Source: Flavobacteriales bacterium
Lineage (GTDB): Bacteria; Bacteroidota; Bacteroidia; Flavobacteriales_H; JAHEZO01
Length of the DNA stretch: 37,194 nt
Direction of reading: 5' to 3'
Assembly: GCA_023250995.1 (NCBI GenBank)
Contig: JAHEZO010000008.1
Span: 1 to 37,194, forward strand
A program made the translations under genes and the position numbers. The notes under the pieces were generated by a model. It made no database searches. It was not told where the DNA came from and saw nothing but the letters and a program-made list of their open reading frames with translations. Shown piece after piece: positions 6,499 through 15,629 of this stretch. How positions within the stretch are numbered: position 1 is the first letter of the stretch; each line of letters opens with the position of its first letter.

Positions 6499-9348
6499 TT
6501 ACTCTTTAATAATCTTTTTGAACCGGAAGTTGTTTCCTTCAGAAATCTTTATTAAGTAAATTCCATTTCCGAGCATTGAAAGATCAAAGTTGTTTTTATT
6601 TGTCAAAAGAGGACTATTGAAAACTTTTTCTCCAAGCAGGTTATAAACTTCTAATCCTGCTTTAGATGGTTCATGTGTAAATTTTACAGTAAACTCTCCT
6701 GAATTGGGATTAGGGAATACATCAAAATCCAAATTTGTAATTGAATTCTGAATAATACCAACTGCACAACTGTCAATAGTAACAGTGTCAGAGTAAATGG
6801 CATTATTTCCGCAGGAGTTGGTAATTTTTACAGAAACAGGATAATCACCTGAATACAAATAAGCATGAAACGCATCAGTAATAGTTCCAAAGGTTGTGTC
6901 GGCCGGTGAGCCATCCCCGTAATTCCAAATGTAATTGGCACCTCCCAGTGCATTAAACTTTACTGAATCTCCCTGGCAAATCATTCCACCATTAGACCAG
7001 AAATCACCATCCACCGGAACATTTCCTCCTATGGTAACCATAAAGGAATCAGTAAAACTCTTATTACATTGATTTGTTAAGGTGAACAAAACTTTGAAAG
7101 TGCCATTTGTAGCGTAAACGTGTGGGGCAATATCAATGGAAAATCCTCCATCGGTAAATAAATAAGAGGTTGTAGTTGATGTACCATCTCCAAAATTCCA
7201 AAGATAAGTTCCGCTTCCTGCGGGTTGAATATAAAATAAAATGCTGTCACCCGAACAGGCGGTATCAACCGCAACTCCGTAGCCATAATCGCTGGGATTA
7301 GGAATCACATTATTATTAACATCCACCACAAATGAAATAACGGTATCATTTCCGCATTGATTTGTCATTGTAAGGGTAGCATTATAGCTTCCCACCGTTG
7401 GATATGAATGGCCTGCAGATTCAAAAGTTGAAGAATCCCCGTCACCGAAATTCCATAAAAATGTTTTTGCATCACTGCTCCATGCTTCAAAATAAATATT
7501 GCTTCCCGGACAGGCAGGCGATGGATTTACATTTAAATCAATCATCCCAGAAAAGGGAACATTATTATCAATGTTAATCATAGTAGAAAGTGTTGTGTCC
7601 TTTCCGCAATAATTGGTTATTGCAACCGAAACATTAAACATTCCTGCTCCCGAAAATGAATGGGTAACTTCATTCGCTGCTGTGGTATCCAAAGGCGTTC
7701 CGTCTCCGTAATTCCAAATATAGGAGGCCATGCCATTGGGGCCATTTATAAATATTTCAGTTCCGGGGCATGCTGTCTGTGGCCAGTTATAAAGGCCAAT
7801 TCCCTGCTGAAAGGGGGCATTTGCAGTTACAGAAACCATTCCACTGCCCGAACTGCTGTTCCCGCATGAATTGGTAACATTGCAGGTAATGGTGTAATTT
7901 CCAATGTTCGGGTAACCATGCATGGTATTTTGCCCGTTTCCTGAATTTCCATCTCCAAAATTCCATTGGTAGTTGTTCCCGACAGCAGAAGAATAAAGAT
8001 TTACCGGTTGGTTCGGACAAACCTCATTGGGCCAAATGCCGAAACCTGAATCGGGAACAACATTGGAGCCAACAAAAAGATTCTGATAAATTGTATCAAC
8101 CCCACAGGAAGTGGATACCACTAAAGACACGGTATAATTGCCAACATTGGTGTAAGTATGCTCTGCCCATTGCTGTCCACTTTCAGTAGAACCATCCCCA
8201 AAAGCCCAGTCATAATTAAATGCTCCGTCTTGTCCTTTGAAATTTACCTTATCTCCTGGGCAAACACTGTCGGAAGCCATTTCGAAAAATCCCGAGGACC
8301 CACCAACAAAAATTATTTCATAAGCATTTCCAACAAAATTAAAATTTGCATCATAAGCGGATAAACTTATCCAGTAGTTACCTCCAGCGTTAAATGTATG
8401 TGAGGTATCCAATCCAAAATAAGAGCCACCGTCACCAAAATTCCACTGGTAATAACTTGCCCCACTTGAATTGTTTGTAAATGTTACCGTTAATGGAGCA
8501 CAACCCGAGGTGGGGTTAGCCGAAAAGGAAATCTGTGCTTGAGCGGGTGTGGGTATCTGGTACGTTCCCTTTGTTACCATTCCGTTGCCATCTGCTTCAA
8601 TTTCAGCTAACGGAAATTCTTTGGTATCCGACCACCATCTGAAAGTAATGGTTGTGTCGGTGGTTGGGGAGCCTGCAGGATTCCAGGAACCAAACATATG
8701 AACAAAGGTGCTGTCAGTCTTATATTCGGTAACTTTTTGCCTCAGCGAACTTACATTTTGGAATGCAGGAGTGGTAATCATTCCCCACCCGTCAATTTCA
8801 CTGGAATAAACAATATTTGAAATCACTCTGATTGAGTCGATGGGAGGTTGTTGTGTATAAGGAAACTCAATCTTGTACATGGTGGTTCCGCTAAAAGTGG
8901 TTTGGTAAGTGCTGGGAAAGGAAATAAATTTTTCGGAAGGAGTAAATAATACAGGTGCGGGCCCTCCTCCGAAATCTCCATAAAATCCCAAAATATCAAG
9001 CGAATTTGAATTGTTGTTTAAAAAAAGATTTGCACCGCTTGTAATTAAACCAAGATTTGAATTTGGAAAAGAAGAAAATCCCTGCAGGTTCGAAGGATTA
9101 TCAAATGAATTGGTATCAGTTCCTTGGTTCAGCCAGCCTGAAAAGTCCCAGTTTTGGTTTGCCCCTGCTGTACCTGCCGAAGTTATGGTAGTGTCCTTGG
9201 CGGCATAATAGGTTTTCCCCTGCTGCGGCATGTTATTGGAATTAATAATTATCTGACCGGCAGAATTAAAAGGTGAATAAATAATTCCGGAAAATCCTGA
9301 TAGAAAAATTACCATTGCCGAAAATTTTGGAAGAAATATTTTTTTCAT
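6499..9348 (-). CDS. Multi-PKD surface protein with T9SS sorting domain
   Basis: The ORF track starts at a TTG at 9354; the ATG at 9348 (MKKIFLPKFSAMVIFLSGFSG) gives a normal signal peptide and is preferred, for a protein of 949 residues. About 270 residues of unassigned N-terminal sequence, found ahead of PKD repeats in similar Bacteroidota proteins, precede seven PKD repeats marked by N/A-F/Y-GDG motifs (about residues 300-815). The protein ends in a type A T9SS sorting domain: FPNPNSGEFTVKF, GIYLIKIS and a basic FKKIIKE tail. It should cross the outer membrane by the type IX system and be attached to the surface or released. PKD arrays act as spacers or in adhesion or glycan binding; no catalytic domain is visible. 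A TAnnTTTG box lies upstream. It appears monocistronic. Confidence 0.9.
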   Translation of the reverse strand: MKKIFLPKFSAMVIFLSGFSGIIYSPFNSAGQIIINSNNMPQQGKTYYAAKDTTITSAGTAGANQNWDFSGWLNQGTDTNSFDNPSNLQGFSSFPNSNLGLITSGANLFLNNNSNSLDILGFYGDFGGGPAPVLFTPSEKFISFPSTYQTTFSGTTMYKIEFPYTQQPPIDSIRVISNIVYSSEIDGWGMITTPAFQNVSSLRQKVTEYKTDSTFVHMFGSWNPAGSPTTDTTITFRWWSDTKEFPLAEIEADGNGMVTKGTYQIPTPAQAQISFSANPTSGCAPLTVTFTNNSSGASYYQWNFGDGGSYFGLDTSHTFNAGGNYWISLSAYDANFNFVGNAYEIIFVGGSSGFFEMASDSVCPGDKVNFKGQDGAFNYDWAFGDGSTESGQQWAEHTYTNVGNYTVSLVVSTSCGVDTIYQNLFVGSNVVPDSGFGIWPNEVCPNQPVNLYSSAVGNNYQWNFGDGNSGNGQNTMHGYPNIGNYTITCNVTNSCGNSSSGSGMVSVTANAPFQQGIGLYNWPQTACPGTEIFINGPNGMASYIWNYGDGTPLDTTAANEVTHSFSGAGMFNVSVAITNYCGKDTTLSTMINIDNNVPFSGMIDLNVNPSPACPGSNIYFEAWSSDAKTFLWNFGDGDSSTFESAGHSYPTVGSYNATLTMTNQCGNDTVISFVVDVNNNVIPNPSDYGYGVAVDTACSGDSILFYIQPAGSGTYLWNFGDGTSTTTSYLFTDGGFSIDIAPHVYATNGTFKVLFTLTNQCNKSFTDSFMVTIGGNVPVDGDFWSNGGMICQGDSVKFNALGGANYIWNYGDGSPADTTFGTITDAFHAYLYSGDYPVSVKITNSCGNNAIYSDTVTIDSCAVGIIQNSITNLDFDVFPNPNSGEFTVKFTHEPSKAGLEVYNLLGEKVFNSPLLTNKNNFDLSMLGNGIYLIKISEGNNFRFKKIIKE
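6760..8535 (-). repeat. Seven PKD repeats with conserved cysteine pairs
   Basis: In translation the repeats carry NFGDGG, AFGDGS, NFGDGN, NYGDGT, NFGDGD, NFGDGT and NYGDGS. Repeats two to seven have a Cys before the motif (VCPGD, VCPNQ, ACPGT, ACPGS, ACSGD, ICQGD) and a Cys after it (TSCGVD, NSCGN, NYCGKD, NQCGND, NQCNK, NSCGN). Repeat one has the ordinary GCAPLTVTFTN lead-in. Boundaries are approximate. Confidence 0.85.
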
Positions 9349-9391
9349 AATCAATTAATTTAGTTAAGAGAGGAAGTTTTTATAAAAGGTT

Positions 9392-9399
9392 CAAATTTA
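9392..9399 (-). promoter_or_regulatory. Bacteroidota -7 element upstream of the PKD protein gene, candidate
   Basis: On the minus strand the sequence is TAAATTTG, a full match to TAnnTTTG, 43 bases before the ATG at 9348. No -33 TTG is seen at the usual spacing. Confidence 0.4.
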
Positions 9400-9422
9400 A
9401 GAAAAAAAAATGGGTTTGAAAT

Positions 9423-10298
9423 TTAATAAATTTCTTTCCGGTTTGCCTTTAATGTGTTCATCAGCAATGAGGCAATTGTCATGGGGCCAACCCCTCCAGG
9501 TACAGGAGTAATAAAAGAACATTTTTCAACCACTTCATCAAATTTCACATCTCCCAGGAGTTTAAAACCCGATTTTGAGTTTTGGGCCGGAACCCTCGTA
9601 ATTCCCACATCAATTACAACGGCACCATCTTTAACCATATTCGCATTTAAAAACTCCGGCTTCCCTAGGGCTGCAATAATTATGTCTGAAGATTTGCAAA
9701 TTTCATTCAGGTTTTTAGTTTTACTGTGGGCAAGAGTTACGGTACAATTGCCCGGATAAGAATTCCTTGCAAGCAATATGCTCATAGGGGTTCCTACAAT
9801 CTGGCTTCTTCCAATCACCACACAGGATTTTCCGGTGGTTTCAATGTTGTACCTTTTCATTAACTGAATTATTCCAAAAGGAGTGGCGGGTAAATAGGAG
9901 GGAAGATTCAAAACCATCCTGCCAACATTAACAGGATGAAAACCATCCACATCTTTTTCAGGTGAAATAGTTTCAATAACTTTTTGGGATGAAATATGAG
10001 AGGGCAATGGAAGCTGAACAATAAAACCGTCAATATTCGGGTCGTTATTTAGTTCAATAATTTTATTTAACAACTCGTTTTCGGTAATCGCAGCCGGCAT
10101 ACGGAAAAGAGAAGAATGGAATCCGGCTTTTTCACAGGCTTTAACCTTTGCCCCCACATAAGTTTCACTTGCTCCGTCATTTCCAACCAGAATTGCAGCA
10201 AGGTGAGGAATTTTTTTCCCGGATGATTTTATTTTTAAAACTTCTGCCGCAATTTCATCCTGAATTTCAAGAGATATTTTTTTTCCGTCAAGAATCAT
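9423..10298 (-). CDS. folD: Bifunctional methylenetetrahydrofolate dehydrogenase/cyclohydrolase
   Basis: FolD interconverts 5,10-methylene-THF, 5,10-methenyl-THF and 10-formyl-THF in the cytoplasm. The sequence has the signature [14 protein letters not shown] with Tyr47 and the catalytic Lys51 (equivalent to Tyr50/Lys54 of the E. coli enzyme), the VQLPLP segment, the cofactor-binding [14 protein letters not shown] region and the C-terminal [13 protein letters not shown] motif. Length (291) is normal. It follows ffh with a 5-base gap on the same strand, so the two are almost certainly cotranscribed. With gcvT and folP elsewhere in the window it belongs to one-carbon metabolism. Confidence 0.97.
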   Translation of the reverse strand: MILDGKKISLEIQDEIAAEVLKIKSSGKKIPHLAAILVGNDGASETYVGAKVKACEKAGFHSSLFRMPAAITENELLNKIIELNNDPNIDGFIVQLPLPSHISSQKVIETISPEKDVDGFHPVNVGRMVLNLPSYLPATPFGIIQLMKRYNIETTGKSCVVIGRSQIVGTPMSILLARNSYPGNCTVTLAHSKTKNLNEICKSSDIIIAALGKPEFLNANMVKDGAVVIDVGITRVPAQNSKSGFKLLGDVKFDEVVEKCSFITPVPGGVGPMTIASLLMNTLKANRKEIY

Positions 10299-10303
10299 CC
10301 TGA

Positions 10304-11632
10304 TTATTTTTTTGGCATGTTGCGCATTAATTTTGATAACTGGTCCTTGTTGGAAAACATTTTCATCATTTTTCGGGTTTCTTCAAATTGTTTCAGCAGC
10401 TTGTTTACTTCCTCAACGGTGGTTCCGCTTCCTGAAGAAATTCTTTTTCTCCGGCTACCATTTATTATTTCTGCATTTTCTCTTTCAGCTGGTGTCATGG
10501 ATTTGATAATGGCTTCAATACCCTTAAATGCATTTTCATCAATATCAACATCTTTTATGGCCTTTCCAACCCCTGGAATCATCCCCAGAAGATCTTTCAT
10601 ATTGCCCATTTTTTTTATCTGTTGCATTTGGGTTAAAAAATCATTAAAATTAAATTGGTTTTTTGCAATTTTCTTCTGAAGTTTCCTTGCTTCTTCCTCG
10701 CTGAACTGCTCCTGAGCCCGCTCAACAAAAGAAACAATGTCGCCCATCCCAAGGATTCTTGTTGCCATCCTTTCGGGATAAAAAACTTCCATGGCATCCA
10801 TTTTTTCCCCCGTGCCAACAAATTTTATTGGCTTATTTACTACGGAACGGATTGAAAGCGCGGCTCCACCTCTGGCATCACCATCTAATTTTGTTAAAAT
10901 TACTCCATCAAAATCGAGTTGTTGGTTAAATTCTTTTGCAGTGTTTACTGCATCCTGACCCGTCATGGCATCAACCACAAAAAGGGTCTCTGATGGATTC
11001 AAAGCTTTTTTAAGCGATGAAATTTCCTTCATCATCATTTCATCAATGGCAAGCCTGCCGGCCGTGTCCACTATCACCACTGAATGGTTTTTTTCTTTTG
11101 CAAATGCAATGGCGTTTTTTGCAATGGAAACTGCATTTTTATTTTCTCTCTCTGAAAAAACAGGAATTCCCAACTGCTCCCCCAAAACATGCAATTGATC
11201 AATGGCAGCAGGCCGGTATATATCACAAGCAACCAGTAAAGGATTTTTTCCTTTTTTATTTTTAAGATAATTAGCAAGCTTGGCTGAAAAAGTGGTTTTG
11301 CCCGATCCCTGCAATCCACTCATTAAAATTATTGCCGGGTTCCCCGCTAATTTTATTTCTGTTTGGCTTCCTCCCATTAACTTGGCCAGCTCGTCATGAG
11401 TAATTTTAATTAAAAGCTGACCGGGAGAGATTGCTGTTAAAACATTTTGACCAAGGGCAATTTGTTTTATTTCATCGGTAAATTGTTTGGCAACTTTATA
11501 ATTTACGTCAGCATCCAATAGCCCTTTTCTGACTTCCTTCAGGGTTTCGGCAACATTTATCTCCGAAATTTGCCCCTGCCCTTTGAGAACTTTAAAGGCT
11601 CTTTCTAGTTTTTCTGTGAGTGATTCAAACAT
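10304..11632 (-). CDS. ffh: Signal recognition particle protein Ffh (SRP54 GTPase)
   Basis: Ffh binds signal sequences of nascent membrane and exported proteins together with 4.5S RNA and docks with FtsY. The domain order is the N helical bundle (1-90), the G domain with GLQGSGKTT (P-loop, about 106-114), DTAGRLA, and [10 protein letters not shown] (about 247-256), then a Met-rich M domain (about 325-440) with the RNA-binding [13 protein letters not shown] segment. Length of 442 is typical. It lies between a conserved unknown gene (14-base gap upstream) and folD (5-base gap downstream). Confidence 0.97.
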   Translation of the reverse strand: MFESLTEKLERAFKVLKGQGQISEINVAETLKEVRKGLLDADVNYKVAKQFTDEIKQIALGQNVLTAISPGQLLIKITHDELAKLMGGSQTEIKLAGNPAIILMSGLQGSGKTTFSAKLANYLKNKKGKNPLLVACDIYRPAAIDQLHVLGEQLGIPVFSERENKNAVSIAKNAIAFAKEKNHSVVIVDTAGRLAIDEMMMKEISSLKKALNPSETLFVVDAMTGQDAVNTAKEFNQQLDFDGVILTKLDGDARGGAALSIRSVVNKPIKFVGTGEKMDAMEVFYPERMATRILGMGDIVSFVERAQEQFSEEEARKLQKKIAKNQFNFNDFLTQMQQIKKMGNMKDLLGMIPGVGKAIKDVDIDENAFKGIEAIIKSMTPAERENAEIINGSRRKRISSGSGTTVEEVNKLLKQFEETRKMMKMFSNKDQLSKLMRNMPKK

Positions 11633-11646
11633 TTTTTAAGCGGGAA

Positions 11647-12339
11647 TTATTCAATATTATCGGTATCGGCCTGAAACTTGAACCCAAGCCGTTTACCGGT
11701 GGTAAAAACCAGGTTTTTTGTCAACTCCTGAATTTCATGAACAGAAACCTCTTTCATGGCATCATAGGTTGGGGTAAGCAAATCGAAATCCAGGCAATAT
11801 ATTATGGCTGATTCAACAATGGATCGAATGGTGCTTTTTGTCATTATTGCATGCGGAAAATTATTGTAAAGAAAACCAAGCTGCCTCTTTCCTTCCACAA
11901 AAAAATGTTTTTCCCGGTTGATGAAAATTCTTCCTACCAAATAACCTAAATCGTTTTCGCGGTTATATTTAATTGAATCTGAAAGAAAATTGTAAATGTT
12001 AATCATTCCGCAATAAGTCCGGGTTTGATCCTCTTTAACGTAGGATGAATTCCAGATATGATGGCTCTTGTCAAAATGAAAAACATTGGTATGGGCCTGA
12101 AAAATCATAGTATCCCCTCCAATTTTAATTTCAGCATTAAATTCATTTTTTGTTTTATATTCAAAAATAATCCTTGAATCAATTTTATCTTTTTCAGAAG
12201 ATAATTCCTTTACCACTTCTTTGAGGGTTATTTTGAAATCATTAAAGGTATCCATGGTTATTTTAAAAACATCCTGTTTCATTGCGGACTTTTCCCTCAA
12301 AGTATCAAGGATTAATTCATAAGGCGATTTTTTTTCCAT
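11647..12339 (-). CDS. Conserved protein of unknown function
   Basis: I do not recognise a domain in this 230-residue protein. It has no signal peptide or membrane segment and is probably cytoplasmic. The N-terminal half is charged with heptad-like spacing (DTFNDFKITLKEVVKELSSEKDKID), then alternating beta-like strands follow (IIFEYKTKNEFNAEIKIGGDTMIFQAHTNVFHF) with several His and aromatic residues, and the C-terminal half is more helical, including a hydrophobic SIVESAIIYCLDFDLL stretch. It is placed 14 bases ahead of ffh and about 100 bases behind proS, in the same direction, so it is likely expressed with translation and secretion genes; that does not establish a role. The coding frame is long, compact with its neighbours and starts with ATG, so the gene is real. 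Confidence 0.8.
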   Translation of the reverse strand: MEKKSPYELILDTLREKSAMKQDVFKITMDTFNDFKITLKEVVKELSSEKDKIDSRIIFEYKTKNEFNAEIKIGGDTMIFQAHTNVFHFDKSHHIWNSSYVKEDQTRTYCGMINIYNFLSDSIKYNRENDLGYLVGRIFINREKHFFVEGKRQLGFLYNNFPHAIMTKSTIRSIVESAIIYCLDFDLLTPTYDAMKEVSVHEIQELTKNLVFTTGKRLGFKFQADTDNIE

Positions 12340-12379
12340 CTCCAGGGGATTATTAATATATCGTTGAGTTGAATTGATT

Positions 12380-12387
12380 CAAAATTA
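12380..12387 (-). promoter_or_regulatory. Possible -7 element before the unknown gene-ffh-folD unit
   Basis: On the minus strand this reads TAATTTTG, which fits TAnnTTTG, 40 bases before the ATG at 12339. No matching -33 box is visible and the region is AT-rich, so a chance match is quite possible. Confidence 0.3.
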
Positions 12388-12442
12388 ATTCCTTTTAAGG
12401 AAATGTCAGAATCCTAAATATTAAAATTAATTATAGAAAAAT

Positions 12443-13918
12443 CTAATAGGCCTTTGCAAATACTACCCTTTGTTTCGATGGTTTTCCCGAATAAATACAA
12501 TGGCCATTTTCCTGAACAATATTTAAAGGAATACATCTTATGGTGGCCTTGGTTTCTTCTTTTATTTTCTCCTCGGTTTCTTTTGTTCCATCCCAATGGG
12601 CATAAATAAATCCACCTTTATTTTCAATTAATTCCTTGAATTCCACAAATGAATCAGTTTGATGGGTATTTTCTTGTCTGAATTTTATAGCTTTATTAAA
12701 AAGGCTTGATTGAATGTCTGTTAATAAATTTTCAATTTTTGTATCAATATTTTCCTGGCTCGTAATTTCTTTGGTAAGCAGGTCCCTTCGGGCAATTTCA
12801 AGAGTGTTGTTTTCAAGATCTCTTGGGCCAATTGCAATTCTTACCGGAACTCCTTTAAATTCATATTCATTAAATTTCCATCCGGGTTTATGTGTTGTAC
12901 GGTCATCATATTTAACGGAAATTCCCTTCTTTTCAAGTAACTTTTTTATTTGCTGGACTTTTTCTGAAATTTTTTCCAGCTGTTCTTCATTCTTATAAAT
13001 TGGAATAATAACCGTTTGAACAGGTGCCAATTTAGGAGGCAAAACCAATCCTTTGTCATCAGAATGGGACATAATTAACGCTCCTATCAACCGGGTTGAT
13101 ACACCCCAGGAAGTGGCCCACACAAATTCCGATTTATTTTCTTTTGTTACAAATTGGACATCAAAGGCTTTGGCAAAATTTTGACCCAGAAAGTGCGATG
13201 TTCCTGCCTGAAGGGCTTTTCCATCCTGCATTAAAGCTTCTATGCAATAAGTGTCAATGGCTCCTGCAAACCTTTCGTTTTCGGTTTTTGTCCCCCTTAG
13301 CACAGGCATGGCCATAAATTTTTCGGCAAAATCAGAGTAAACCCCAAGCATTTTTTCGGTCTCTTCCACAGCTTCTTCCTTGGTAGCATGAGCGGTATGG
13401 CCTTCCTGCCAAAGAAATTCCGATGTTCTCAAAAAAAGACGGGTTCGCATCTCCCACCTGACTACATTAGCCCATTGGTTAATTAATAAAGGCAAATCAC
13501 GGTAAGATTGAATCCATTTTCTATAAGTGTTCCAAATGATTGTTTCCGAAGTTGGACGAACAATCAGTTCTTCATCCAGTTTTGCTTCAGGGTCAACAAT
13601 AAGTCCGTTTCCGTCAGGTGATTTTTTTAATCTGTAATGAGTGATAACAGCACATTCTTTTGCAAAACCCTCCACATGTGCTGCTTCCTTATTTAAATAT
13701 GACTTTGGAATAAAAAGCGGAAAATAAGCATTGCTGTGTCCGGTGTCCTTAAACATTTTATCCAGCGTATCCCTTATTTTTTCCCAAATGGCAAAACCAT
13801 AGGGCTTAATAACCATGCAACCTCTGACTTCAGAATGTTCTGCCAATTCCGCCTTTTCTACAATTTCATTGTACCATTGGGAGTAATCCTTTGCACGTGA
13901 AGTAAAATTTTCTGCCAT
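12443..13918 (-). CDS. proS: Prolyl-tRNA synthetase, archaeal/eukaryotic-type
   Basis: This class II synthetase charges tRNA-Pro. It has [12 protein letters not shown]-like N-terminal sequence ([34 protein letters not shown]), [12 protein letters not shown], and the motif 2 block [24 protein letters not shown], all typical of the archaeal-type ProRS without the bacterial inserted editing domain. The anticodon-binding and C-terminal domain ends [18 protein letters not shown] with the family's terminal Tyr. One Cys of the C-terminal zinc-site pattern (CxYCGK in other members) is Ser here, so zinc binding there is doubtful. Length of 491 fits the type. The ATG start matches the family N-terminus and a minus-strand TAAATTTG box lies 25 bases upstream. 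Confidence 0.96.
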   Translation of the reverse strand: MAENFTSRAKDYSQWYNEIVEKAELAEHSEVRGCMVIKPYGFAIWEKIRDTLDKMFKDTGHSNAYFPLFIPKSYLNKEAAHVEGFAKECAVITHYRLKKSPDGNGLIVDPEAKLDEELIVRPTSETIIWNTYRKWIQSYRDLPLLINQWANVVRWEMRTRLFLRTSEFLWQEGHTAHATKEEAVEETEKMLGVYSDFAEKFMAMPVLRGTKTENERFAGAIDTYCIEALMQDGKALQAGTSHFLGQNFAKAFDVQFVTKENKSEFVWATSWGVSTRLIGALIMSHSDDKGLVLPPKLAPVQTVIIPIYKNEEQLEKISEKVQQIKKLLEKKGISVKYDDRTTHKPGWKFNEYEFKGVPVRIAIGPRDLENNTLEIARRDLLTKEITSQENIDTKIENLLTDIQSSLFNKAIKFRQENTHQTDSFVEFKELIENKGGFIYAHWDGTKETEEKIKEETKATIRCIPLNIVQENGHCIYSGKPSKQRVVFAKAY

Positions 13919-13943
13919 ATTTTTTTCTTCTGATTTTGGAGGA

Positions 13944-13951
13944 CAAATTTA
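13944..13951 (-). promoter_or_regulatory. Bacteroidota -7 element for proS, candidate
   Basis: The minus-strand sequence TAAATTTG matches TAnnTTTG in full and ends 25 bases before the proS ATG. No clear -33 TTG was found 18-21 bases upstream. Confidence 0.45.
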
Positions 13952-14040
13952 AAAATTATTCTCATGGCCCATTTTTCGAATTAAGGGGAAAATGGAATTA
14001 GCAATATTTTTTTTTGAATATAATAATTTCATGATATAAT

Positions 14041-14070
14041 TTTGTGTGGCATTATTATTGGTTAAATTTG
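14041..14070 (+). promoter_or_regulatory. Promoter for the lipoprotein-OMP unit
   Basis: TTTG at 14041-14044 is followed after 18 bases by TAAATTTG at 14063-14070, a full match to the TTTG/TAnnTTTG promoter layout of Bacteroidota. The ATG of the lipoprotein lies 41 bases downstream. This is among the best promoter matches in the window. Confidence 0.65.
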
Positions 14071-14111
14071 GTGTCCCTTTCTTTTAAATTTTAATTTTTA
14101 AATTTCATACT

Positions 14112-15596
14112 ATGAAAAACCTTCTGAAATCCTTTCTCTGGATAACCCTCACCGGTTTGACTGCCTGCACCTCCGCCAGGTTTGCGGCAAAACAAAATAC
14201 TGACGATGTGTATTATTCTCCTTCAGATGATGCATATTCCGAAAACCAGACCCCACCTTCCACCCCTCCCGAAGATTACACTTCCACCGAACAAAATTCC
14301 ACCCCCACTCCCGAAAATTATAAACAAAGCGAAAACACCAACAATTCTGGCGGAAATGTTACCAATAATTATTATGGCGACTATAATGATTATAACCCGG
14401 ACGATTACTATGATTATGCATATTCATCCAGAATTAAAAGATTTCATAATCCGGTTTATTCCTGCAGTTATTATGACCCCTGGTACACCAATGTTTACTG
14501 GTATGATTATAATCCGGTTTATTACGGTTCAAGCATTTATTTAGGATATTCATGGTGGTACCCAAGTCCGCTGAGTTGGAATTTTGGCTGGAATTCATAT
14601 AATGGTTGGAATGTGGGTTGGAATTTGGGCTATTATCCTTATGGCCATTGCGGAAATGGATATTACGGAATTTATAATTATTATCCCTTTTATGGCTATT
14701 CAAACCCTTATTGGAATGGCTATAATAATGGTTATTATAATGGCTATAACGATGGTTTGATTGCAAGTAATAATTATTATAATAGTTATGATCCCAATAG
14801 TTATTATCACGGCCACAGAGGTTCAATATCATCCGATGGGGGAAGGGAAAGAAGAACTCTTGCCGAAAATTACCAAAATGCCGTTGGTTCGGAGAAAGCT
14901 TTCAACTCTAAATTTTCAGATTCTCCAAGGAGTTCTGATTTAAAGGTTGACCCAAATAGGAATCCCGGCATTTCGGTTGGCTCAAAGCGAGAAGACGAGA
15001 AATTTTCTCCTAAAAATAATCCGGTAGTTGCTCCAAAAAGAAATTCAGATGAATTTAATACTTACACTTCTCCGAAAGGGCTTAATCAAAAAGGCGGAAA
15101 TGATTATTCGATTCCCAAATCCGATCAAACGACAAACGACAATAATTATAAGGGTTATTCAACTCCCAAAGGGGAACCGGGGAGAATACCCGGGAATGGG
15201 AATAATGGGAATTATAATGACAAAACTTTAAAAAATTCCAATAATGAAAATATTCAGCCAACAAGAAATAATGTAGAAACGGAAAAATTGCAACCAGGTA
15301 TTAATTACCCTGGAAATTATTCCAGACCAAAAGAAAGCCGGCCTCATTTTTTCGAACCAAAAGATAATTCCAAAAGAAATAATAATGAGGAGTTTAAAAG
15401 AATTGAACCTGCAGCGCCAAGAGGTGCCACCCCTGGAAATCAAAGCAGTTCTCCTTCCAGAACTCAGAGCTTTGAAAGAAATGCAAACGTTTCCCCTAAG
15501 TTTAATAATTCTGCACCGCTGGGTGCTCCTTCCAATGGGAATATTGGAAGAAATGATTCCAGGCCAGCCCCTTCGGGAGGAAAAAATCATAGATAA
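14112..15596 (+). CDS. Tyr/Asn/Gly-rich low-complexity lipoprotein
   Basis: The N-terminus MKNLLKSFLWITLTGLTAC has a lipobox (LTAC, Cys at residue 19), so the protein is probably lipidated. Three parts follow: a Pro/Thr/Ser/Glu-rich linker (about 35-75), a strongly Tyr/Asn/Gly/Trp-rich central part (about 80-240, with runs such as GYNNGYYNGYNDG), and a basic, Pro/Asn/Ser-rich C-terminal half (about 245-494). No enzyme motif is visible. Similar low-complexity lipoproteins are seen in Bacteroidota, but their role is not established; surface adhesion or matrix would be a guess. The gene lies 33 bases upstream of an outer-membrane beta-barrel protein and probably shares its promoter. The overlapping antisense ORF at 14434-14832 is a by-product of TAT/AAT codon runs. 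Confidence 0.8.
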   Translation: MKNLLKSFLWITLTGLTACTSARFAAKQNTDDVYYSPSDDAYSENQTPPSTPPEDYTSTEQNSTPTPENYKQSENTNNSGGNVTNNYYGDYNDYNPDDYYDYAYSSRIKRFHNPVYSCSYYDPWYTNVYWYDYNPVYYGSSIYLGYSWWYPSPLSWNFGWNSYNGWNVGWNLGYYPYGHCGNGYYGIYNYYPFYGYSNPYWNGYNNGYYNGYNDGLIASNNYYNSYDPNSYYHGHRGSISSDGGRERRTLAENYQNAVGSEKAFNSKFSDSPRSSDLKVDPNRNPGISVGSKREDEKFSPKNNPVVAPKRNSDEFNTYTSPKGLNQKGGNDYSIPKSDQTTNDNNYKGYSTPKGEPGRIPGNGNNGNYNDKTLKNSNNENIQPTRNNVETEKLQPGINYPGNYSRPKESRPHFFEPKDNSKRNNNEEFKRIEPAAPRGATPGNQSSSPSRTQSFERNANVSPKFNNSAPLGAPSNGNIGRNDSRPAPSGGKNHR

Positions 15597-15629
15597 ATTA
15601 TTAATCCATTGATTAAATACTCAACGGAA

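Noticed and set aside
12389-12402. TTCCTT-TT-AAGGAA inverted repeat after proS as a terminator
   Set aside because: The loop is only two bases and no U-run follows on the proS (minus) strand, so an intrinsic terminator is not supported.
14434-14832. Antisense ORF of 132 aa rich in Asn, His and Tyr inside the lipoprotein gene
   Set aside because: It is the complement of the TAT/AAT/GGC codon runs on the sense strand, with no start context or family signature; the sense reading has a lipobox and promoter.
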